From JAOUEA01 sp040882605 (GTDB taxonomy: Bacteria; Actinomycetota; UBA4738; HRBIN12), in contig JBBEAY010000061.1 of the NCBI GenBank assembly GCA_040882605.1, forward strand, positions 1 to 64,000: 64,000 nt of DNA, given 5' to 3'. Shown here piece by piece: positions 25,036 through 33,614 of the stretch. The notes below the pieces were generated by a model. It had not been told where the DNA came from, did not search any database, and worked only from the letters and a program-made list of their open reading frames with translations. A program made the position numbers and the translations under genes. How positions within the stretch are numbered: the stretch's first letter is position 1; each line of letters starts with the position of its first letter.

Positions 25036-26762
25036 TCGCGAACCGCGGCGAGATCGCGGTGCGCATCGTGCGCGCCTGTCGCGAGATGGGCATCTCGCCC
25101 GTGATCGCCATCGGGCCGGGTGAGCAGGCGTCGCTCGCCGCCGAGATCGCCGATGCGATCGTCGACGTGCCGTCGTACCTCGACGCGGGGTCGATCGTGC
25201 GAGCGGGCGTCGAGGCAGCCGCCGACGCCGTGCACCCCGGGTACGGCTTCCTCGCCGAGGATGCGGCCTTCGCCGAGCTCGTGCTCGAGGCCGGACTCGT
25301 CTGGGTCGGACCCCCGCCTGAGGCCATGCGCGCACTCGGCGACAAAGTTGCGGCGCGCGCGGTCGCCGAGGCGGCGGGCGTGCCAGTTGTGCCCGGATCG
25401 GCCGGCGAGGGTCTGTCCGACGGGGCCCTGATCGAACAAGCCGAGAGGCTCGGACTTCCGTTGCTCGTGAAGGCGGCGGCAGGCGGAGGCGGCCGAGGCA
25501 TGCGTACCGTCGAAGAGCTCGCCGACCTGCCGGGCGCGCTCGCGGCGGCGCGCGAGGAAGCCGCCGCGAGCTTCGGCGACGAGCGAGTCTTCCTCGAGAG
25601 GCGACTCGGGAAGGTGCACCACGTCGAGGTGCAGGTGCTGCTCGATGACCACGGGAACGCGGTGCATCTCGGCGAGCGCGACTGCTCGCTGCAGCGCCGG
25701 CACCAGAAGATCGTCGAGGAGTCGCCCTCGCCGACGGTCGACGACGCGATGCGCGAGACGCTGGGCGAGGCAGCGATCGCGATCGCCGAGCGAGCAGGCT
25801 ACCGAGGCGCCGGCACCGCGGAGTTCCTGCTCGGCGATGACGGCGACTGGTGGTTCCTCGAGATGAACGCCCGGCTGCAGGTGGAACATCCGGTGACCGA
25901 GGCCGTCGCGGGAGTCGACCTGGTGCGGGCACAGCTCGCGATGGCGGCCGGCGCGCCGCTTGGGTTCGACCAGGGTGATGTGGCGTTACGTGGCCACGCG
26001 ATCGAGGTTCGCATCTACGCCGAGGACCCCGCGAACGGGTTCCTGCCGAGCGGAGGACGCGTCGATCTGCTCGATCTGCCTCGGTGGCCCGGCGTACGCA
26101 TCGACACCGCGCTGCGTGAGGGCGATGTGGTTGGGCTGGGTTACGACCCGCTGCTCGCCAAGGTGATCGCGTGGGCAGAAGACCGGCAAGCGGCGATCGC
26201 ACGGCTCAGCGCGGCGCTCGACGAGGTCCGCATCGTGGGGCTGGCCACGAACCTCGGCTTCCTGCTCGACGTGCTCGAGCGGCCCGAGATGCGCGATGGA
26301 ACGGCCGACACCGACTGGGTCGAGGCGATGTGGACCCCGCGGGTGCCGGTGCTCCCCGACGACGTGATCGCCGACCGAGGCATATCGGATCCGTGGATCG
26401 CGTTCGGCGCTGCGGGCGATGCGGGCGATGCGGGACGCGCTCCGACCCGAGGGGTCACGGTCGCAGGCGCGCATGCCCAGTTCCAAGGCTGGTCGTATGA
26501 GATCGCCGACGACGAGCACGAGGCGACTGAGCTTGCCCCCCCGGGCGGGTCGCTCGTCGCCCCGATGCCGGCGAGCGTGCTCCGAGTGGAAGTCGCGGTG
26601 GGCGATACGGTTGCGGCCGGACAAGTGGTCGCGCTGCTCGAGGCCATGAAGATCCAGGTGCAGATCGTGGCGCCGGCCGCGGGTAGCGTGAACGCGGTGC
26701 ACGTCGTGGCCGGCGACGTCGTCGCGCGAGGTGAGGTGTTGATCGAGGTGGTTGAGCCGTGA
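25011..26762 (+). CDS. liuD: Methylcrotonyl-CoA carboxylase, biotin (alpha) subunit
   Basis: Protein of 583 aa, ATG at the conserved start (MVELRRLLIANRGEIAVRI). Biotin carboxylase domain residues 1-440 (ATP-grasp, KAAAGGGGRGM, ERDCSLQRRHQKIVEE, LEMNARLQVEHPVTE), then a short BT-type linker and a C-terminal biotinyl domain with the biotinylated Lys in EAMKIQ (near residue 545). It is shorter than the usual 640-660 aa MccA because the linker region is compact. It carboxylates biotin with ATP and bicarbonate for the LiuB subunit. Confidence 0.92.
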   Translation: MVELRRLLIANRGEIAVRIVRACREMGISPVIAIGPGEQASLAAEIADAIVDVPSYLDAGSIVRAGVEAAADAVHPGYGFLAEDAAFAELVLEAGLVWVGPPPEAMRALGDKVAARAVAEAAGVPVVPGSAGEGLSDGALIEQAERLGLPLLVKAAAGGGGRGMRTVEELADLPGALAAAREEAAASFGDERVFLERRLGKVHHVEVQVLLDDHGNAVHLGERDCSLQRRHQKIVEESPSPTVDDAMRETLGEAAIAIAERAGYRGAGTAEFLLGDDGDWWFLEMNARLQVEHPVTEAVAGVDLVRAQLAMAAGAPLGFDQGDVALRGHAIEVRIYAEDPANGFLPSGGRVDLLDLPRWPGVRIDTALREGDVVGLGYDPLLAKVIAWAEDRQAAIARLSAALDEVRIVGLATNLGFLLDVLERPEMRDGTADTDWVEAMWTPRVPVLPDDVIADRGISDPWIAFGAAGDAGDAGRAPTRGVTVAGAHAQFQGWSYEIADDEHEATELAPPGGSLVAPMPASVLRVEVAVGDTVAAGQVVALLEAMKIQVQIVAPAAGSVNAVHVVAGDVVARGEVLIEVVEP

Positions 26763-27661
26763 CGATGTCGGCGAGCTCAGCGGTATCGACCGGCGAGCGA
26801 CCCAGCCGGGTGCGCATCGTAGAAGTTGGACCGCGCGACGGACTGCAGAACGAGTCCGCGCACGTGCCGGCCGCGGCGAAGATCGCGTTCGTCGAGGCGC
26901 TCGCCGACGCCGGCCTTCCCGTCGTCGAAGTCACGTCGTTCGTGAGCCCCAAGGCGGTACCCCAGCTCGCCGACGCCGACGATGTGTTTCCTCGCGTGCA
27001 TCGCCGGGCCGGGGTCCGCTACCCGGTGCTCGTACCGAACATGCGGGGCCTGGAGCGGGCAGAGCGGGCCGGGGCCGACGCCGTGGCCGTGTTCACGGCG
27101 GCGAGCGAGGAGTTCACCGAGCGGAACATCGGCATGACGATCGCGGAGTCACTCGCTGCGTTCGAGCCGGTGCTCGACCGTGCCCGGGCGCTCGGCTGGT
27201 GGCGGCGCGGATACGTTTCCACAGCCTTCGGTTGTCCGTACTCGGGCGAGGTCGAGCCGGCGCGGGTCGTGCAGGTCTGTTCGGCGCTGCTGGAGATGGG
27301 TTGCGACGAGATCTCGGTCGGCGACACGATCGGCGTCGCTGAGCCCGACGACGTGCGCCGCGTCTGCGACGCAGTGCTCGAGCGTGTGCCGGTCGACAGG
27401 CTCGCGCTGCATCTGCATGACACCCGGGGCAGGGCGCTCGACAACGTGCAGGCCGGACTCGAGCGGGGGGTGTCGATCTACGACTCCTCGGCAGGCGGCA
27501 CTGGCGGCTGCCCGTTCGCACCGGGAGCTCCGGGCAATCTGGCGACCGAGTCGCTGTGCGCGCTGCTCGACCGGCTCGGCATCGAGCACGGTGTCGATGC
27601 CGACAAGGTCGCGGCCGCCGCGCTCGCCCTACGAGCGCAGATGACTCGGCAAGAGACATAG
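26759..27661 (+). CDS. liuE: Hydroxymethylglutaryl-CoA lyase
   Basis: Protein of 300 aa; a TIM-barrel of the HMGL/IPMS family. It shows VGPRDGLQNE (metal and catalytic Asp/Arg), the LHLHDTRG His ligands and the signature GTGGCPFAPGAPGN with the catalytic Cys. It cleaves HMG-CoA to acetyl-CoA and acetoacetate, the last step of leucine degradation. The GTG start overlaps the previous stop by four bases (GTGA). Confidence 0.95.
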   Translation: MTMSASSAVSTGERPSRVRIVEVGPRDGLQNESAHVPAAAKIAFVEALADAGLPVVEVTSFVSPKAVPQLADADDVFPRVHRRAGVRYPVLVPNMRGLERAERAGADAVAVFTAASEEFTERNIGMTIAESLAAFEPVLDRARALGWWRRGYVSTAFGCPYSGEVEPARVVQVCSALLEMGCDEISVGDTIGVAEPDDVRRVCDAVLERVPVDRLALHLHDTRGRALDNVQAGLERGVSIYDSSAGGTGGCPFAPGAPGNLATESLCALLDRLGIEHGVDADKVAAAALALRAQMTRQET

Positions 27662-27673
27662 GCGGGCGAGGGA

Positions 27674-27692
27674 ACGAGGGCAGATGCCTCGT
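27674..27692. terminator. Weak hairpin between convergent genes
   Basis: A six-base-pair stem ACGAGG/CCTCGT with a seven-base loop is followed by CTTAAC. It lies in the 54-base gap between the convergent liuE and DUF4143 genes. It is short, so this is tentative. Confidence 0.3.
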
Positions 27693-27715
27693 CTTAACGG
27701 TCTTCGCGTGCGCGT

Positions 27716-28969
27716 CTACGGCTGATCCGGCGTCCAAAGAGCGGCGATGGGCACCGCGGCAAGCCGATCGCCGAAGAGCAAGGTCTGTTCGCCCGTGTTG
27801 AAGACTATCCCGGCCGTGAAGCGGGTGCCCAGGCGGTCTCGGAGGTACGCGAGGGTACCGAAGTCGCGCCGCGATGCGCTCGCGCCTGCCTTCACCTCGA
27901 TCCCCACGATGGATCGATCTGGGCGTTCGAGGATCAGGTCGACCTCTCGCTGCTTGTTGTCACGATAGTGGAAGAACCCAACGTGTTCGTCAGCCGTAGC
28001 CGCGAGGCGAACGAGCTCCATTACGACCGCGGTCTCAAGGAAGGAGCCGGTCAACGTGGGGTTAGTTTCGATGCCGGCCGCGCTCGCCCCAACAAGCGTC
28101 GCCATCAGTCCCGCATCGGCGACGTACGCCTTCGGCGACTTCGTCTCACGGCTGCCGAGGTTGGCGAACCATGGCGGGTGGCGCCTCACCAGCATGAGAT
28201 CCTCGAGGATCTTGAAGTGACTCGCGACCGTCTTCTCGCTGACCTGCAGGTCCCGCGCGAGCGACGAAGCATTGAGGAGACCTGCGGACCTGCCGGCCAC
28301 GAGCCTGAGGAGCTTCCCCGGACCTTCCGGCGCTCGCAGGTGGATGAGATCCGCCACGTCGCGTTCGACGATCGCCTCGACATATCCATCGAAGAAGCGA
28401 CGGCGAGCCGAGTTGGAACGCCGGAACACGCCGGGGAAGCCACCAGCCGCGAATCGCTCGAGGTAGCTCGCCGAGCCGATCACGGCGCCTCGACGATCCG
28501 GGATGGAACCCAGGAGGAGGTCGTTCAGCAGTCCATCGGACCCATGCTCGATCTCTGCCTGGCTGAGAGGCCAAAGGGGAATGTAGTCGACTCGGCCGGG
28601 CAGTGAATCCTGGACCTTCGCGATCCGCTGGAGGTTGGCCGAACCCGTGATCAGGAATTGACCCGGCTCGTTGCTGCGGTCGACCCGCGCCTTGATCGTG
28701 AGCATCAGATCGGGTGCTCGCTGGATCTCGTCGATGATCGCGGATCCACGGATCCGCTCAACGAATCCGGTCGGGTCTTCACGAGCTGCCTCACGAGTGC
28801 CCTCGTCGTCGAGGGTGTGATACTCAGCCTTCCACCGCGGGGCGATGATGTCCCTCGCGAGGGTGCTCTTCCCCGACTGACGCGGCCCCACGAGGCCGAC
28901 CACGCGGGACTCAGCGAGCGCCTCGAGCACAACCCTGCTGGCGAATCGTTGGATGAGGTCGGACGGCAC
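27716..28969 (-). CDS. AAA/ATPase with DUF4143 domain
   Basis: Protein of 417 aa from a GTG. An N-terminal ATPase domain has Walker A GPRQSGKST (near residue 30), Walker B SAIIDEIQRAPD and sensor-like ITGSANLQ. The C-terminal DUF4143 domain includes a winged-helix part (SLARDLQVSEKTVASHFKILEDL) and a PD-(D/E)XK-like end (EVDLILE, VGIEVKAGASAS). The family is common as an accessory, sometimes mobile gene; its cellular role is not established. The ExK-like end could be a degenerate nuclease fold. It is unrelated to the metabolic neighbours. Confidence 0.88.
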   Translation of the reverse strand: MPSDLIQRFASRVVLEALAESRVVGLVGPRQSGKSTLARDIIAPRWKAEYHTLDDEGTREAAREDPTGFVERIRGSAIIDEIQRAPDLMLTIKARVDRSNEPGQFLITGSANLQRIAKVQDSLPGRVDYIPLWPLSQAEIEHGSDGLLNDLLLGSIPDRRGAVIGSASYLERFAAGGFPGVFRRSNSARRRFFDGYVEAIVERDVADLIHLRAPEGPGKLLRLVAGRSAGLLNASSLARDLQVSEKTVASHFKILEDLMLVRRHPPWFANLGSRETKSPKAYVADAGLMATLVGASAAGIETNPTLTGSFLETAVVMELVRLAATADEHVGFFHYRDNKQREVDLILERPDRSIVGIEVKAGASASRRDFGTLAYLRDRLGTRFTAGIVFNTGEQTLLFGDRLAAVPIAALWTPDQP

Positions 28970-29087
28970 CCGTTCACGCTATCAGCTGCGGTACAGATTC
29001 GGAGTTGATAGAGGTACGGATCCGGCTCCAGCCATGGGGCAGATACGACCTAGAGACCCCCGGCCAGGGTGGACGGCCCGACTGGGA

Positions 29088-29477
29088 TCACTCGTCGAGG
29101 AGCGCGTCGGCTTCGATCTCGACCTTCCATGCCGGGTCGAGCAGTCCGGCGACGACCACCATCGTGCTCGCCGGGCGCACCTCGCCGAAGACCTCGCCAT
29201 GCGCCCGCCCGACCTCACGCCAGTCGTCGGCGTCGACCAGGAAGATGCGCGTCCGCACCACGTGCTGGGGCGTGGCGCCCGCTTCTGCCAACGCGGCCTC
29301 GATGACCTCGAAGCAGCGACGGGCCTGCCCATAGGCGTCGGGTGCGACCTCGCCTCCATCGGGCGGCACCGGAGCGGTCCCCGCGACGTGCACGTGGCGC
29401 CCCGCCACGATCGTCCGCGAGAATCCGACCACGGGTTCGAAGGGCGAGCCCGACGAGATGCGACGGCGTTGCACCAT
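29088..29477 (-). CDS. RidA (YjgF/YER057c/UK114)-family protein
   Basis: Protein of 129 aa from the ATG inside the open frame. It has the RidA fold with the terminal VEIEADALLDE and the conserved Arg in VVRTRIFLVD (the imine-deaminase Arg105 equivalent). RidA proteins hydrolyse reactive enamine/imine intermediates made by PLP enzymes. Divergent from glutamine synthetase with 59 bases between starts, so they share a promoter region. Confidence 0.88.
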   Translation of the reverse strand: MVQRRRISSGSPFEPVVGFSRTIVAGRHVHVAGTAPVPPDGGEVAPDAYGQARRCFEVIEAALAEAGATPQHVVRTRIFLVDADDWREVGRAHGEVFGEVRPASTMVVVAGLLDPAWKVEIEADALLDE

Positions 29478-29536
29478 GTGGCGCGAGTTTACGGCCGCGT
29501 AACCGAGCCGTGCGAGCACACCCCTACCCTTGGTGC

Positions 29537-30865
29537 ATGGTCCTCACCGCGGAAGCCGAGTACGTGCTGCGCACGATCGAGGAACGGGGCATCCGGTTCA
29601 TCAGGCTCTGGTTCACCGATGTGCTGGGGTTCCTGAAATCGTTCACGATCACCTCGCAGGAGCTCGAGGGCGCGCTCGCCGAGGGCATGGGCTTCGATGG
29701 TTCCTCGATCGAAGGCTTCAGCCGCATCCAGGAATCCGACATGATCGCGATCCCCGACCCGGCGACGTTCCAGGTCATCCCCTGGAAGCTCGAGGCCCCG
29801 GTGGCGCGCATGTTCTGCGACATCTGGACGCCCGACGGCGTGCCGTTCGACGGCGACCCGCGTGGGGTGCTGAAGCGCCAGCTGCAGCGAGCGAGTGACC
29901 TCGGCTTCACGTTCTACGTCGGCCCCGAGCTCGAGTTCTTCTACTTCCGCTCGGCCGACGATCCGTCGTTCCTCGACCACGGCGGGTACTTCGACGAGAC
30001 GCCGCTCGACGTGGGCACCGACTATCGCAAGCGCACGGTGCAGTACCTCGAGGCGATGGGCATCCCGGTCGAGTACGTGCACCACGAGGTCGCGCCGAGC
30101 CAGCACGAGATCGACCTGCGGTATGCCGACGCGCTCACGATGGCCGACAATGTCATGGCTTACCGGCTCACCGTGAAGGAAGTCGCGCAGGAGTTCGGCA
30201 TCTACGCGACGTTCATGCCGAAGCCGGTGGCGGGCGTGAACGGCAGCGGCATGCATACGCACCAGTCGCTGTTCGAGGGCGACCGCAACGCGTTCTTCGA
30301 CGGTGCCGACGAGTACCACCTGTCGAAGACCGCCAAGCGGTACATCGCGGGCCTGCTGCACCACGGTCCCGAGATCACGCTACTCACGAACCAGTGGGTG
30401 AACTCGTATAAGCGGCTCGTGCCCGGTTACGAGGCGCCCGTCTACGTCTGCTGGGCCCGGCGCAACCGCAGCGCGCTGGTGCGCGTTCCCCAATACAAGC
30501 CAGGCAAGGAAGAGGCGACGCGCATCGAGTACCGCTCACCCGACCCGGCATGCAACCCGTACCTCGCGTTCGCCGCGATGCTCGCGGCAGGGCTCGCCGG
30601 CATCGAAGGCGAGTACGAGCTGCCGCCCGAGGCGAGCAACAACATCTACGAGATGAGCGACGGCGAACGCGAGACGGCCGGCATCGTCTCGCTTCCCGAG
30701 GACCTCGTTCAGGCGATCAAACTCGCGGAGCATTCGGAGGTGTTGCGCGCCGCGCTCGGCGAGCACGTGCACGAGTTCCTGATCAGGAACAAGCGCGAGG
30801 AATGGGATGCGTTCAAGGCGTACGTGAGCCCATTCGAGCTCGAGCGCTACCTTCCTATCCTCTAG
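29537..30865 (+). CDS. glnA2: Glutamine synthetase, type I-alpha (GlnA2-like)
   Basis: Protein of 442 aa, ATG at the conserved start. Catalytic motifs are intact: FDGSSIEGF, EFF metal ligands, HHEVAPSQHEIDLRY, NGSGMHTHQSLF and NRSALVRVP. It lacks the roughly 25-residue insertion and the KNLYDLPP adenylylation loop of beta-type enzymes; the matching stretch is NNIYEMSDGER. The sequence is closest in style to mycobacterial GlnA2. It should form ATP-dependent glutamine or, as some GlnA2/GlnA3 proteins, gamma-glutamyl-amine products, and is probably not a GlnE target. Confidence 0.93.
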   Translation: MVLTAEAEYVLRTIEERGIRFIRLWFTDVLGFLKSFTITSQELEGALAEGMGFDGSSIEGFSRIQESDMIAIPDPATFQVIPWKLEAPVARMFCDIWTPDGVPFDGDPRGVLKRQLQRASDLGFTFYVGPELEFFYFRSADDPSFLDHGGYFDETPLDVGTDYRKRTVQYLEAMGIPVEYVHHEVAPSQHEIDLRYADALTMADNVMAYRLTVKEVAQEFGIYATFMPKPVAGVNGSGMHTHQSLFEGDRNAFFDGADEYHLSKTAKRYIAGLLHHGPEITLLTNQWVNSYKRLVPGYEAPVYVCWARRNRSALVRVPQYKPGKEEATRIEYRSPDPACNPYLAFAAMLAAGLAGIEGEYELPPEASNNIYEMSDGERETAGIVSLPEDLVQAIKLAEHSEVLRAALGEHVHEFLIRNKREEWDAFKAYVSPFELERYLPIL

Positions 30866-30923
30866 ACAGATCCTTTAGCCGAGGTTCTCTAGGCCAGTTC
30901 TCTGGCTGGTCCTGGAGGCGGCG

Positions 30924-31265
30924 TCAGACGCGGATCCGGCCGCACATGCCGGAGCACTGGCCGGATATCACGCTGCCGTGGACCGAGCAGAAGAATCGGT
31001 AGGTGCCTCGTTGGCGGAACCGCCGCCCAACCGATCCTCCTTGACTCAACTGACGTGAGAACCGCCAGTTCCCTCCGTAAGCTCGGACTGTGTGGTTCCC
31101 GGAAACGGCCCGCCAGCGCACCCGGTCGCCGCGGTCGATGTTGACCCGAGCCGGACGCCACTGCGTGCCGCTCCCTCGGATCGTGACGGCCGTTGCTGGG
31201 GCGGCGGCGCCGATCGCGAGCAACGCAACGAGCGCGAGCGTCGCGATGGTGCGACGAGTGGTCAT
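30924..31265 (-). CDS. Secreted cupredoxin (plastocyanin-like) protein
   Basis: Protein of 113 aa. Signal peptide (residues 1-26), then a small beta-barrel. Copper ligands can be picked out: His in SGNHTV, Cys and His in FFCSVHGS, Met in CSGMCG. That gives a type 1 blue-copper site with two extra Cys that may form a disulfide. It would shuttle electrons outside the membrane or bind copper. GGAGGAGG precedes the start. It is convergent with glutamine synthetase. Confidence 0.82.
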   Translation of the reverse strand: MTTRRTIATLALVALLAIGAAAPATAVTIRGSGTQWRPARVNIDRGDRVRWRAVSGNHTVRAYGGNWRFSRQLSQGGSVGRRFRQRGTYRFFCSVHGSVISGQCSGMCGRIRV

Positions 31266-31365
31266 GGATCCTCCTCCGGGTTTCGGCTCTGTTCGGCGTC
31301 TTTCTCCAGGATAGGCCTGCTTGGCTGACTTGCCCTGATGCGGACCGGTCGGCTAGCGTTGCTGC

Positions 31366-31842
31366 ATGTCTCCAGAAGAACGGGACGAGCTGACCCCGGC
31401 GCTGTCCGAAGCGCGCAAGCGCCGAGCCACCCTGCACGACGCTCTCGTGCACCTCGAGATCGCGATCTCCTCGCCGGCCGCGGGGCGCATCCCGGAGTGG
31501 ACGGCCCTCGTGACCAAGGAGGTCATCGGCATCCGCGACGCCTTCGACCAGCACGTGATGGTCACCGAGAAGCCTGGTGGGCTTTACGAGGAGATCATCA
31601 CGAGAGCGCCGCGGCTCGACGGCACCGTGCGCCGCCTCAAGGACGAGCACCCCGACATCGCCGAGAAGGTCGTGCAGATGGTTGAGCGCCTCGAGAAGGC
31701 GACGATCGGCGCACCTGAATGGCCCCTCGACAACGCCCGCGACGACCTGCAGCGTTTCATCGGAACGGTGATCCGCCATCGGCAGAAGGGGGCCGACCTC
31801 GTCTGGGAGGCGTACAACGTCGACATCGGCGGCACCGAGTAA
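31366..31842 (+). CDS. Hemerythrin-like helical protein
   Basis: Protein of 158 aa, all-helical. His residues occur at helix positions typical of a four-helix bundle (HDALVHLE, AFDQHVM, KDEHPDI, VIRHRQKGADLVWEAYN), and the C-terminal AYNVDIGG is a conserved ending of a hemerythrin-like HHE family. A di-iron site is possible, but the full ligand set is not certain, so oxygen or metal sensing remains tentative. It stands alone between the divergent cupredoxin and nadE. Confidence 0.55.
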   Translation: MSPEERDELTPALSEARKRRATLHDALVHLEIAISSPAAGRIPEWTALVTKEVIGIRDAFDQHVMVTEKPGGLYEEIITRAPRLDGTVRRLKDEHPDIAEKVVQMVERLEKATIGAPEWPLDNARDDLQRFIGTVIRHRQKGADLVWEAYNVDIGGTE

Positions 31843-31874
31843 CGCGAGGCAACGCGGGGTAGCTCGAACGCGGC

Positions 31875-31934
31875 GACTTGGCAAGGACCTCCGTCTTTCC
31901 GCGCAGCCGAAACTCCGCAGTTCCCTGCCAAGTC
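31875..31934. promoter_or_regulatory. Long inverted repeat upstream of nadE
   Basis: Arms GACTTGGCA (31875-31883) and TGCCAAGTC (31926-31934) are perfectly complementary and enclose 42 bases, which themselves contain complementary CTCCG/CGGAG-like pieces. They end 32 bases before the NAD synthetase ATG. This could be an mRNA leader structure or a paired operator. Confidence 0.45.
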
Positions 31935-31966
31935 ACGACGATCGAACCCGAGGGTAGGCTTCCAGC

Positions 31967-33589
31967 ATGCCCCGCCTCGCCCTCGGGCAAGTGAACCTCA
32001 CGGTCGGCGATCTCACCGGTAACGTCTCGTGCATGGCGGAAGCGGCTGATCGCGCCACCCACGCCGGCGCCGATGTGGTGGCGTTCCCGGAGCTGGCGAT
32101 CACCGGCTACCCCCCCGAGGACCTGGTGCTCCGCAGCGAGTTCGTCCGCGAGAACCTCGAAGCCCTGAGCACGCTCGCGCGCAAGACCGCCACCGCATGT
32201 CCGGTGATCGTCGGATTCATCGACCGCAGCGACGCCGGAGTGCATAATGCCGTCGCCCTGCTGCGTAACGGCACCGTCGAGTCGCGCTACCACAAGGTGC
32301 AGCTGCCGAACTTCGGCGTCTTCGACGAGCAGCGCTACTTCGTGCCGGGTACCGCGGGCGCCTCGGTCGAGGTCGGCGGCATGACGGTCGGGCTTTCCGT
32401 CTGCGAGGACGCGTGGCACGACGCGCAACCGTTCGCCGGCTACGCGGGGCTGCCGCTGATCGTGAACATCAACGGCTCGCCGTATCACCGCGGCAAGACC
32501 GCCGAGCGCGCCGAGATCCTCGCCGCGCGGGCTCGCCAGACGGGCGCCTGGATCGCATATGTCAATGCGGTCGGCGGCCAGGACGAGCTGGTCTTCGACG
32601 GCGGCTCGATGTTGGTTGCCCCCGACGGCACGGTGCGCCAGCGGGCGGCCATGTTCGCCGAGGACCTGCTGATCGTCGACCTGCACGGCGACACATCGTT
32701 CGCCGACCCGCGCCCCGCATGGCCTGCCGAGGAAGCCGAGGAGGTCTGGCGGGCGCTCGTGCTCGGCCTCGGCGACTACGCGCGGAAGAATGGCTTCCGC
32801 GAGGCGGTGCTCGGTCTGTCGGGCGGCATCGACTCCGCGCTGACGGCTGCGCTCGCCGTTGACGCGCTCGGCGCCGACTCGGTGAGCGGGCTCGCGATGC
32901 CGTCGCCCTACAGCTCCCCGGAGAGCGTCGAGGACGCGGTGGACTGTGCGCAACGCCTCGGCATGCCCATCGACACCGTGGAGATCACAAGCGTGCTCGA
33001 CGCCTACCGGCATTCACTCACTGAGCTGTTCGCAGGCCGAGACGAAGACGTCACCGAGGAGAACCTGCAGGCGCGCACCCGCGGCAACCTGCTGATGGCG
33101 CTATCGAACAAGCTCGGCCCGATCGTGCTCGCGACCGGGAACAAGAGCGAGTACGCGGTCGGCTACTCCACCCTGTACGGCGACATGGCTGGGGGGTTCG
33201 CACCGATCAAGGATGTGCCGAAGACACTCGTCTACGAGCTGGCGCGCTGGCGCAACGCGGCGGCCATCGCGCGCGGCGAGGCCCCACCGATCCCCGATCG
33301 AACGATCGAGAAGCCGCCGAGCGCCGAGCTGCGGGCGGGGCAGAAGGACACAGACTCACTGCCCCCGTACGACGAGCTCGACCCGGTGATCGAGGCCTAC
33401 GTCGAGCACGACCTCGGCGTCGACGACATGGTCGAGGAAGGGTTCGACCGAGCGCTGGTGGAACGCATCGTGCGCATGATCGATCGCAACGAGTACAAGC
33501 GGCGCCAGGCCGCGCCGGGCGTGAAGATCACGCCCAAGGCGTTCGGGCGAGACCGGCGTATGCCGATCACGAACCGCTACCCCGGTTGA
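31967..33589 (+). CDS. nadE: Glutamine-dependent NAD+ synthetase
   Basis: Protein of 540 aa with the bacterial two-domain form. An N-terminal CN-hydrolase glutaminase (residues 1-250; catalytic Glu in FPELAITGYPPEDL, Lys in YHKVQLPNFG, C146 in SVCEDAW) is followed by the NAD synthase with P-loop GLSGGIDSAL near residue 285 and ATGNKSEYAVGYSTLYGD. It hydrolyses glutamine, channels ammonia, and amidates deamido-NAD through an adenylate. The shorter class of about 540-575 aa matches many bacteria rather than the 680-aa mycobacterial form. Confidence 0.95.
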   Translation: MPRLALGQVNLTVGDLTGNVSCMAEAADRATHAGADVVAFPELAITGYPPEDLVLRSEFVRENLEALSTLARKTATACPVIVGFIDRSDAGVHNAVALLRNGTVESRYHKVQLPNFGVFDEQRYFVPGTAGASVEVGGMTVGLSVCEDAWHDAQPFAGYAGLPLIVNINGSPYHRGKTAERAEILAARARQTGAWIAYVNAVGGQDELVFDGGSMLVAPDGTVRQRAAMFAEDLLIVDLHGDTSFADPRPAWPAEEAEEVWRALVLGLGDYARKNGFREAVLGLSGGIDSALTAALAVDALGADSVSGLAMPSPYSSPESVEDAVDCAQRLGMPIDTVEITSVLDAYRHSLTELFAGRDEDVTEENLQARTRGNLLMALSNKLGPIVLATGNKSEYAVGYSTLYGDMAGGFAPIKDVPKTLVYELARWRNAAAIARGEAPPIPDRTIEKPPSAELRAGQKDTDSLPPYDELDPVIEAYVEHDLGVDDMVEEGFDRALVERIVRMIDRNEYKRRQAAPGVKITPKAFGRDRRMPITNRYPG

Positions 33590-33614
33590 ACGGGCCCGCG
33601 GCCGACTCGCCCAG

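Noticed and set aside
22727..26202. Several 400-600-codon frames opposite the Liu genes
   Set aside because: The sense genes have clear catalytic motifs; the antisense frames do not.
29342..29536. N-terminal extension of glutamine synthetase from the in-frame start at 29342
   Set aside because: It would overlap the divergent ridA gene and adds Arg-rich antisense residues before the conserved start.
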